From Bradyrhizobium ontarionense (GTDB lineage Bacteria > Pseudomonadota > Alphaproteobacteria > Rhizobiales > Xanthobacteraceae): a DNA stretch of 64,000 nt. The translations under genes and the position numbers were made by a program. The notes beneath the pieces were generated by a model, which was given only the letters and a program-made list of their open reading frames with translations, did not search any database and was not told the origin of the DNA. Of this stretch, positions 1 through 6,550 are shown in pieces. The number at the start of each line of letters is the position of its first letter. Position 1 is the first letter of the stretch. The stretch spans positions 62,001 to 126,000 of the forward strand of contig NZ_CP088156.1 in the NCBI RefSeq assembly GCF_021088345.1, in the 5' to 3' direction.

Positions 1-1
1 C

Positions 2-334
2 ACCGATTTCCGCGTTCGCAAGTGCATCCGGTTGATGTCGGAAAGCCCTTGCGCGGAGATCGAGCTCGATTCCATCGCCAAGGAGTCCGGTTTGTCGCGA
101 CCGCATTTCTATCGCCTGTTCCGGCATCAGACCGGGGTCACGCCGAACCTCTATTTGAACACGCTGCTGATGGAGCGGGCGCTGGACGCGCTGGTCGCGA
201 CGGAGTCGCCGATCGCCGACATCGGCTTCGATCTCGGCTTTTCCTCACAGAGCGGCTTCACACGCTTCTTCGCGGCCAATGTCGGGATGGCGCCGACCGA
301 CTATCGCCGCGCTGCAAAAGTGCTGCGGGCCTGA
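2..334 (+). CDS. AraC-family transcriptional regulator, C-terminal part (5' truncated by window edge)
   Basis: The frame is open from the first bases of the window and ends at TGA 332-334, so the N-terminal part lies upstream. The visible ~110 residues form the two helix-turn-helix units of an AraC/XylS DNA-binding domain. The first HTH is around IAKESGLSRPHFYRLF and the second around IADIGFDLGFSSQSGFTRFF, followed by the family-typical G(M/V)xPxxYR element. An internal ATG at 32 lies inside the domain and is not a likely start. The gene ends about 200 bp before a long co-directional catabolic array, so it is a plausible regulator of that array. This is inferred from position only; the effector domain is not visible. 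Confidence 0.85.
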   Translation, partial: TDFRVRKCIRLMSESPCAEIELDSIAKESGLSRPHFYRLFRHQTGVTPNLYLNTLLMERALDALVATESPIADIGFDLGFSSQSGFTRFFAANVGMAPTDYRRAAKVLRA

Positions 335-452
335 CGCGTCGGGCTGCTTGCCCTGGTGGGAAAAGATACTGTCGATCAAACGTACGCTCTTGTCTGCCGC
401 TACACTGGGCAGAACGTGATCCGGCAAGGGGTCCAGCAAGGGAGGACGAGCG

Positions 453-542
453 ATGGCCGGCAGACGCGGCGGTCTTCGGCTGCATGCGGGACACCGCGAT
501 CGTGACAGCGCAGTGCTCCTCACACGGAGGGGCGACGCGTGA
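453..542 (+). CDS. Candidate 29-codon leader ORF overlapping the start of the permease gene
   Basis: An ATG at 453 is preceded by a strong Shine-Dalgarno-like GGGAGG at 440-445. The frame runs 29 codons to a TGA at 540-542. That TGA overlaps the GTG start (539-541) of the next gene as GTGA, an arrangement typical of translational coupling. The peptide is Arg-rich (MAGRRGGLRL...) and matches no family I know. It could be a real leader peptide or a chance ORF. The permease has its own ribosome site (GGAGGGG, 526-532) inside this ORF, so coupling is not strictly required. Confidence 0.3.
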   Translation: MAGRRGGLRLHAGHRDRDSAVLLTRRGDA

Positions 543-1549
543 GTCGGTTGATCGAGCGCCACCCGATCTGGTCGCTGGTCATCCTGCTGGCCATCGCGAT
601 CCTTGCCTGGCTCATTCTTGCGGTGTGGCCGCCTGGACTCGAAGAGGCCATCGGCCGCAAGAAGGTGTTCCTCAACGCGGTCTTCAACGGCATCACGCTC
701 GGTGGCCTGTACTTTCTCGTCGCCAGCGGCTTCACATTGATCTTCGGCCTGATGCGGAACGTCAACCTCGCTCACGGCTCGCTTTATCTGTTTGGCGGCT
801 ATATCGGTTACGGCATCTCCACCGCGACCGGCTCCTGGATCCTAGCCTTCCTCGCCGCTTTCGTCCTCGTCGCAATCGTTGGCGTGTTGCTGCAGGTCCT
901 GGTGTTCCGCCGCATGGAGGGGCAGGACCTGCGCCAGACCATGGTGACGATCGGGCTTTCGATCGTGTTCGCGGACCTGATGTTGTGGGCGTTCGGCGGT
1001 GACTTCTACCAGGTCCAGACGCCGGCCTGGCTGATCGGGCCGATCCAGCTGCCGCTGATGACGGCGATGAAGTCGTCGGGTGAAGCGGTGTTCCTGCAAT
1101 ATCCGCTGGGGCGGCTGGTGATCTTCTGCGGCTCGGTGGTGATCGGCGTTGCGATGTGGCTCGCGCTCAACCGCACCCGCGTCGGCATGATCGTACGCGC
1201 CGGTGTTGACGACCGCGACATTCTCGCCGCCACGGGCGTACAGATCCAGCTCGTGTTCGTGCTGGTGTTCGCGCTGGGCGCAGGCCTCGCCGGCATTGCC
1301 GGCGTCGTTGGCGGAACCTTCCAGTCGATCTCGCCTGGCGAGGACACGCGCTTCCTGCTGGCCTCGCTCGTGGTCGTGATCGTCGGCGGCATGGGATCGA
1401 TTCCGGGTGCTGCGTTGGGGGCGCTGATCATCGGGCTCGCCGAGCAGCTCGGCTCCGTCTACATCCCGACCTACGCGATCGTCGTGACCTTCCTGATCAT
1501 GGTTCTGGTGCTGGCGCTGCGGCCCCAGGGCCTGCTGGCGAGGCGATGA
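539..1549 (+). CDS. Branched-chain amino acid-type ABC transporter permease (LivH-like)
   Basis: A 336-residue hydrophobic protein of the LivH/BPD_transp_2 family, which forms half of the membrane channel of HAAT-type importers. Visible marks are the N-terminal membrane helix, the segment NGITLGGLYFLVASGFTLIF that opens the LivH fold, and the late cytoplasmic loop RAGVDDRDILAATGV that contacts the ATPase. The GTG start is chosen because GGAGGGG lies 6 bp upstream and the N-terminus then fits the family. The LivM-like partner starts one base after this stop. No periplasmic binding protein gene is visible, so it may lie upstream of the window. HAAT transporters also carry aromatic acids, amides and urea; the other genes of the array suggest a non-amino-acid substrate. 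Confidence 0.92.
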   Translation: MSRLIERHPIWSLVILLAIAILAWLILAVWPPGLEEAIGRKKVFLNAVFNGITLGGLYFLVASGFTLIFGLMRNVNLAHGSLYLFGGYIGYGISTATGSWILAFLAAFVLVAIVGVLLQVLVFRRMEGQDLRQTMVTIGLSIVFADLMLWAFGGDFYQVQTPAWLIGPIQLPLMTAMKSSGEAVFLQYPLGRLVIFCGSVVIGVAMWLALNRTRVGMIVRAGVDDRDILAATGVQIQLVFVLVFALGAGLAGIAGVVGGTFQSISPGEDTRFLLASLVVVIVGGMGSIPGAALGALIIGLAEQLGSVYIPTYAIVVTFLIMVLVLALRPQGLLARR

Positions 1550-1550
1550 G

Positions 1551-2639
1551 ATGTCGCTGATCCAGGAGGCACGGGCGCGGGACGGCATGCTGGCAGGGGA
1601 CGCTGTACGGCAACCCGCTGTGTGGTCGGTGACAGAGCAGCCCTGGGCCTGGGCGGTGGCGGCCTTGCTTCTGATCATGCCGCTGATCGCCAACGGCTTC
1701 TTCCTGATCGAGATCTTCGGCACGACGCTGATCCTCGGCACCATCGCGCTGAGCCTGATGTTTCTCGCCGGCTATGGCGGCATGGTCAGCCTGATGCAGC
1801 TGACGGTCGCAGGCTTCGCCGGATACATGGTGGCGGTGTTCGGCGTCAGCGGCAACGCCAATATCAGCCTGGGCTGGCCGTGGTGGCTGGCGACGCCGAT
1901 GGCGCTCGTGCTCGCCGTGCTGTTCGGTGCGCTGGGTGGCGCCCTGGCGGTGCGGACTGAGGGCATCTACACGATCATGATTACGCTCGCGATCGGCGCG
2001 GCGTTCTATTACTTCACCAACCAGAACTGGGCGATCTTCAACGGCCATACCGGCATCAACACGGTCGCGACCCCGCATATCCTGGGGATCGACTGGCGCA
2101 TGGACATTGCGTTCTATTACCTGATCCTGGCGGTGGCCGCGCTGTGCTATTGCGCCGTGCTCTATCTGTCGCGCGCCCCGTTCGGCTTGGCGCTGCAGGG
2201 CGTGCGCGACAATCCGCGACGCATGGCGGCGCTCGGCTTCAACGTCAATGCGCATCGGATCGCCGCCTATGCATTCGCCGCGCTGATCGCCGGGCTGGGC
2301 GGCGTGCTGCAGGTCTGGAACTACCGGCAGATTTCGCCGGGCTCGGTCGCGGTCGAGCGCTGCATCGACATTCTCATTGTGGCGGTTGTCGGCGGAATCA
2401 CGCGTCCGGTCGGACCCTACATCGGCGCCTTCATCTTCGTGATGCTGCGAACCTTCGCGCTCGACTTCCTGGTCAAGGTCGGGCTCGACGGCAACAGGTT
2501 CCGGCTGCTGATCGGGCTCGGCTTCCTGGCCATCGTATTCTGGTCGTCCGACGGCGTCATCGGACTCTATGAGCGGTGGCGCAAGCGTGGCCAGCTTGCC
2601 GAGCCGCGGAAGCCCTCGGGAGGTCATGGCCATGGATAG
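1551..2639 (+). CDS. Branched-chain amino acid-type ABC transporter permease (LivM-like)
   Basis: A 362-residue polytopic membrane protein of the LivM family and second half of the channel with the LivH-like protein just upstream. The LivM features are the GYGGMVSLMQ segment, the TEGIYTIMITLAIG region and the EAA-like cytoplasmic loop GVRDNPRRMAALGFNVNAHR. The N-terminus carries about 25 extra polar residues before the first helix. The stop TAG (2637-2639) lies inside the start region of the next gene, so the two overlap by a few bases. Substrate cannot be read from the sequence. Confidence 0.92.
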   Translation: MSLIQEARARDGMLAGDAVRQPAVWSVTEQPWAWAVAALLLIMPLIANGFFLIEIFGTTLILGTIALSLMFLAGYGGMVSLMQLTVAGFAGYMVAVFGVSGNANISLGWPWWLATPMALVLAVLFGALGGALAVRTEGIYTIMITLAIGAAFYYFTNQNWAIFNGHTGINTVATPHILGIDWRMDIAFYYLILAVAALCYCAVLYLSRAPFGLALQGVRDNPRRMAALGFNVNAHRIAAYAFAALIAGLGGVLQVWNYRQISPGSVAVERCIDILIVAVVGGITRPVGPYIGAFIFVMLRTFALDFLVKVGLDGNRFRLLIGLGFLAIVFWSSDGVIGLYERWRKRGQLAEPRKPSGGHGHG

Positions 2640-3414
2640 GGTGGCGGACCGGCTCTCGGCGCTTGGCTCGACCGCAGCCCTCGAACTGCGCGGTGTGACG
2701 CGGATGTTCGGCGCGCTGGCGGCCCTCACCGACGTGACCATCACGGTCAGGCCCGGCGAGCGGCGCGCCGTGCTGGGCTCGAATGGCGCCGGCAAGACCA
2801 CCTTGTTCAATTGCGTCACCGGCGACTTCCTTCCGACCTCCGGCACGATCCGCTTCTTCGGCGAGGACATCACCGCCTTCCCGGCCTATGAGCGGATCCG
2901 GCGCGGGCTGCGCCGGACCTACCAGATCTCGGCGTTGTTCCTCGGCCTGTCGGTGCGCGACAATGTCTATCTGGCCTGCCGTGGCGTGTCGCGTTCGCGC
3001 TTCTCGATGCTGCGGCCCCGCGCCAACGACGCGCTGATGCAGGCGACCGAGCGCCTGATCGAAGCCGTGCATCTGACCGCGGTACGCGATCAGCTGGTCT
3101 CGGAGCTCGCTCATGGCCAGCAGCGTCAGCTCGAGATCGCGCTCGCGCTGGCCGGCGCGCCACGCTTCATCCTGTTCGACGAGCCGGCGGCGGGCCTGTC
3201 ACCGACCGAGCGCCGTGAACTGGTGGAAATCCTGACGTCGCTGCCGCCGCACATCGGCTACATCATCATCGAGCACGACATGGACGTGGCGCTGCGCGTG
3301 GTCGAGAGCGTGACGATGATGCACAATGGTCGGATCTTCAAGGAAGGCGCGCCGCACGAGATCGAATCCGATCCGGAGGTGCAGGAGCTCTATCTCGGAG
3401 GCGGCCATGAATGA
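2632..3414 (+). CDS. ABC transporter ATP-binding protein (LivG-like)
   Basis: A roughly 260-residue ATPase that would energise the LivH/LivM-type channel. Walker A (GSNGAGKTT), a LivG-type signature (AHGQQRQ), Walker B (ILFDEPAAG) and the H-loop (IIIEHDMD) are all present. The conserved LivG region GLRRTYQISALF is also visible. ATG 2632 is preferred because GGGAGG (2618-2623) lies 8 bp upstream; ATG 2626 is in frame but too close. The gene overlaps livM by 8 bp and is overlapped by the next gene by 8 bp, which indicates one translationally coupled transporter operon. Confidence 0.9.
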   Translation: MDRVADRLSALGSTAALELRGVTRMFGALAALTDVTITVRPGERRAVLGSNGAGKTTLFNCVTGDFLPTSGTIRFFGEDITAFPAYERIRRGLRRTYQISALFLGLSVRDNVYLACRGVSRSRFSMLRPRANDALMQATERLIEAVHLTAVRDQLVSELAHGQQRQLEIALALAGAPRFILFDEPAAGLSPTERRELVEILTSLPPHIGYIIIEHDMDVALRVVESVTMMHNGRIFKEGAPHEIESDPEVQELYLGGGHE

Positions 3415-5626
3415 TATCCGCCGCACCGCTCCTGCGCTCGAGGTTCGCGGCCTCGACGTGTACTACGGCCATTCGCATGCGCTGCAGGGCGTCGATCTCC
3501 GGCTCGACAGCGGCGTGTTCTCGCTGGTCGGCCGCAACGGCATGGGCAAGACGACGCTCTGCAAGGCCATCATGGGCTTGCTGCGCGCCTCGGGCGGCAC
3601 GGTGCGCCTGCGCGGCGAGGACATTACGAGACTCAATCCGGCGCGCATCGCCCGGCTCGGCGTCGGCTATGTGCCGCAGGGACGGCGTCTCTGGCGCTCG
3701 CTCAGCGTCGACGAGCATCTGCGGCTGGCGGGGGGCATGCGCCGCGGCGCCTGGACCGTCGAGCGCGTCTACGAGACGTTTCCGCGATTGGCCGAGCGCC
3801 GAAGCAATGGCGGCGCCCAATTGTCCGGCGGTGAGCAGCAGATGCTGGCGATCTCGCGCGCTCTGTTGACCAACCCGCAGCTCCTGATCATGGACGAGCC
3901 GACCGAGGGGCTGGCGCCGGTGATCGTCGCCCAGGTCGAGGAGATGCTGATCCGTCTCGGCCAGGACGGCGACATGGCGGTGCTCGTCATCGAACAGAAC
4001 ATCGGGGTGGCCACCGCGATCTCCCGTCAGGTCGCGATCATGGTCAATGGTCGTATCAACCGCATCATCGACTCCGCGCGGCTCGCCGCCGATCGCGAGC
4101 TGCAGCAGCGCCTGCTCGGCGTCGGCCAGCATGCCGGCGACGACACCGACGTTCCATCCGGCGAGGATCAGGAAGCACCTGCCGCCAGAGCGGTGGCGCG
4201 GGCAATGCCATCCGCTGCGCCCGTCAGGGTCTACGTCTCCAACCCGGCGCTGCCGACGCGCTGGTCGCAACCGGTTCCGGTCGAGCTGATCGAGGCCAAG
4301 GCGCGCACGGTCTCCACGGGCGTCAACCGCCTCGGCGAGGCGACCCGCCAGAGTCGCGAGCGCGCACCGATGGTCGCGTCGGGGCCGCCGGCCGTGATCG
4401 TGGTCGGCACGCTCGACACCAAGGGCGACGAGCTGCGCTTCATCCGCGACATCGTTGCGGGCCACGGCCTGCGCACGCGGCTGGTCGATGTCTCCACCAG
4501 CGGACGCCATACGAGCTGCGATGTCTCGGCCCAGGAGGTCGCGCTCAATCACGCCCGAGGCGGTTCTGCCGTATTCGGCTCCGATCGCGGCGCATCGGTC
4601 ACGGCCATGGCGGAGGCCTTCGCGCGCTGGCTGCGGCGGCAGGACAATGTCGCCGGCATCATTTCGGCGGGAGGCTCGGGAGGGACGTCGCTGGTTGCGC
4701 CCGGCATGCGCGAGCTGCCGATCGGTGTACCCAAGCTCATCATCTCCTCGGTCGCATCGGGTGACGTCGGCGCCTATGTCGGGTCCGCCGACATCGCGAT
4801 GATGTATTCCGTCACCGACGTCCAGGGGCTCAACTCGATCTCGCGCGCGGTGCTGGGCAACGGCGCCAATGCCCTCGCCGGCATGGTGAAGGCGCGCCAG
4901 CAGCAGACTTCCGTTGATGATCGCGCGCGGCAGCAGCGGCCGGCGATCGGCATCACGATGTTCGGCGTGACCACGCCGGCGGTGCAGAAGATCACGGCGG
5001 AGCTGGGCCGTGAGTACGAGTGCCTCGTCTTTCACGCCACGGGCGTCGGCGGCCGGTCGATGGAGAAGCTGGTCGACTCCGGCATGCTCGCCGGCATTAT
5101 TGACCTCACGACCACTGAGGTTTGCGACCTCCTGATGGGCGGCGTGTTTCCCGCCACCGAGGATCGCTTCGGCGCCATCATCCGTAGTCGCGTGCCCTAT
5201 GTCGGCTCCGTCGGCGCGCTCGACATGGTGAATTTCGCTGCGCCCGAGACGATTCCGGAGCGCTACCGCGGCCGCAAGTTCCACGTCCACAATCCGCAGG
5301 TCACGCTGATGCGCACGACGGCCGAGGAGAATGCGCAGATCGGGCGATGGATCGGCGAGCGCCTCAATCGCATGGACGGGCCTGTCAGGTTCTTCCTGCC
5401 GGAGAAGGGCGTCTCGGCGCTCGATGCGCAAGGACAGCCGTTCTTCGATCGCGAGGCGGATGAGGCGCTGTTTCGCAGCCTCGAACAGACGGTGCGGCAG
5501 ACCTCGAATCGGCGCCTGATCCGCGTGCCGCATCATATCAACGACGTAGAGTTCGTCGCGACGATCATCGGCGCCGTCAGGCCCATGCTGGGGCGGCTGC
5601 CGGCCCGGCGCAGACAGGCGAGGTGA
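3407..5626 (+). CDS. Fusion of LivF-type ABC ATPase and UPF0261 (Tm-1 N-terminal-like) domain
   Basis: A 739-residue protein with two unrelated halves in one uninterrupted frame. Residues about 10-240 are a complete LivF ATPase with Walker A GRNGMGKTT, signature LSGGEQQ, Walker B LLIMDEP and H-loop VIEQN. Residues about 240-320 are a low-complexity linker. Residues about 325-730 are a UPF0261 domain, opening with VIVVGTLDTKGDEL and containing glycine-rich loops (SAGGSGGTS, FHATGVGGRSME) and the conserved HNP near its end. UPF0261 matches the N-terminal nucleotide-binding half of plant Tm-1. The next gene is the matching TIM-barrel half. The UPF0261 reaction is not known to me. Joining it to a transporter ATPase suggests the imported molecule, or its activated form, is the substrate; this is inference. 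Confidence 0.88.
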   Translation: MNDIRRTAPALEVRGLDVYYGHSHALQGVDLRLDSGVFSLVGRNGMGKTTLCKAIMGLLRASGGTVRLRGEDITRLNPARIARLGVGYVPQGRRLWRSLSVDEHLRLAGGMRRGAWTVERVYETFPRLAERRSNGGAQLSGGEQQMLAISRALLTNPQLLIMDEPTEGLAPVIVAQVEEMLIRLGQDGDMAVLVIEQNIGVATAISRQVAIMVNGRINRIIDSARLAADRELQQRLLGVGQHAGDDTDVPSGEDQEAPAARAVARAMPSAAPVRVYVSNPALPTRWSQPVPVELIEAKARTVSTGVNRLGEATRQSRERAPMVASGPPAVIVVGTLDTKGDELRFIRDIVAGHGLRTRLVDVSTSGRHTSCDVSAQEVALNHARGGSAVFGSDRGASVTAMAEAFARWLRRQDNVAGIISAGGSGGTSLVAPGMRELPIGVPKLIISSVASGDVGAYVGSADIAMMYSVTDVQGLNSISRAVLGNGANALAGMVKARQQQTSVDDRARQQRPAIGITMFGVTTPAVQKITAELGREYECLVFHATGVGGRSMEKLVDSGMLAGIIDLTTTEVCDLLMGGVFPATEDRFGAIIRSRVPYVGSVGALDMVNFAAPETIPERYRGRKFHVHNPQVTLMRTTAEENAQIGRWIGERLNRMDGPVRFFLPEKGVSALDAQGQPFFDREADEALFRSLEQTVRQTSNRRLIRVPHHINDVEFVATIIGAVRPMLGRLPARRRQAR

Positions 5627-5629
5627 GGG

Positions 5630-6475
5630 ATGGCGAGATATGAACGCGCGCCGCTGCTGAAGAAGTTTCGCGACATGGTGCGCCGGGGCGTGCCGATCAT
5701 CGGCGGCGGCGCGGGAACAGGGCTGTCGGCCAAATGCGAGGAGTCCGGCGGCATCGATCTCATCGTGATCTACAACTCAGGTCGCTATCGCATGGCCGGC
5801 CGCGGATCGCTGGCCGGGCTGATGGCCTATGGCGATGCGAACGCGATCGTGGTCGAGATGGCGAGCGAGGTGTTGCCGGTGGTGAAGAGCACGCCGGTGC
5901 TCGCGGGCGTCAACGGCACCGATCCGTTCCGCGACATGGACGTCTTTCTCGATCAGCTGAAGGCGCTCGGCTTCTCCGGCGTGCAGAACTTTCCGACCGT
6001 CGGCCTGATCGACGGTGTGTTTCGCGCCAATCTGGAGGAGACCGGCATATCCTTTGCGCTCGAGATCGACATGATCGGGCGCGCCCACGACAAGGACCTG
6101 CTGACGACGCCTTATGTCTTCAACGAGGCCCAGGCCACGGGGATGGCGATCGCGGGCGCCGACATCATCGTCTGCCATCTCGGGCTTACGACCGGCGGCT
6201 CGATCGGCGCCCAGACCGCGCCCAAGCTGGAGGACTGCCCGGACATGATCGATAGCTGGGCGTCGGCAGCGCTCAGCGTCAATCCGGAAATCCTGGTGCT
6301 GGCGCATGGCGGCCCGATCGCGGAGCCCGGCGATGCCGAGTTCATCATGAAGAACACTCGAAACTGTCATGGCTTCTACGGCGCATCGTCGATGGAACGG
6401 CTGCCGGTCGAGCGGGCGCTGACGGAACAGGTACGACATTTCAAGGCCATCAGCTCGCGGCCACGCCGCGTCTGA
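5630..6475 (+). CDS. TIM-barrel protein of the phosphoenolpyruvate hydrolase-like family (Tm-1 C-terminal-like)
   Basis: A 281-residue protein of the PF09370-type TIM-barrel family, annotated elsewhere as PEP hydrolase-like. Marks include the N-terminal [20 protein letters not shown], the [24 protein letters not shown] region and the C-terminal [15 protein letters not shown] with [17 protein letters not shown]. In plant Tm-1 this domain is fused C-terminally to a UPF0261 domain. Here it is a separate gene starting 3 bp after the UPF0261 fusion, so the two products probably form one functional unit. Enzymatic activity is not established by sequence. Confidence 0.85.
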   Translation: MARYERAPLLKKFRDMVRRGVPIIGGGAGTGLSAKCEESGGIDLIVIYNSGRYRMAGRGSLAGLMAYGDANAIVVEMASEVLPVVKSTPVLAGVNGTDPFRDMDVFLDQLKALGFSGVQNFPTVGLIDGVFRANLEETGISFALEIDMIGRAHDKDLLTTPYVFNEAQATGMAIAGADIIVCHLGLTTGGSIGAQTAPKLEDCPDMIDSWASAALSVNPEILVLAHGGPIAEPGDAEFIMKNTRNCHGFYGASSMERLPVERALTEQVRHFKAISSRPRRV

Positions 6476-6550
6476 GGCGACAACAACAGATCCGACTGCG
6501 ATGGCGCCCAGCGCCACGTTGGTCGGACACGAGACCGAGGGAGGAATGAT

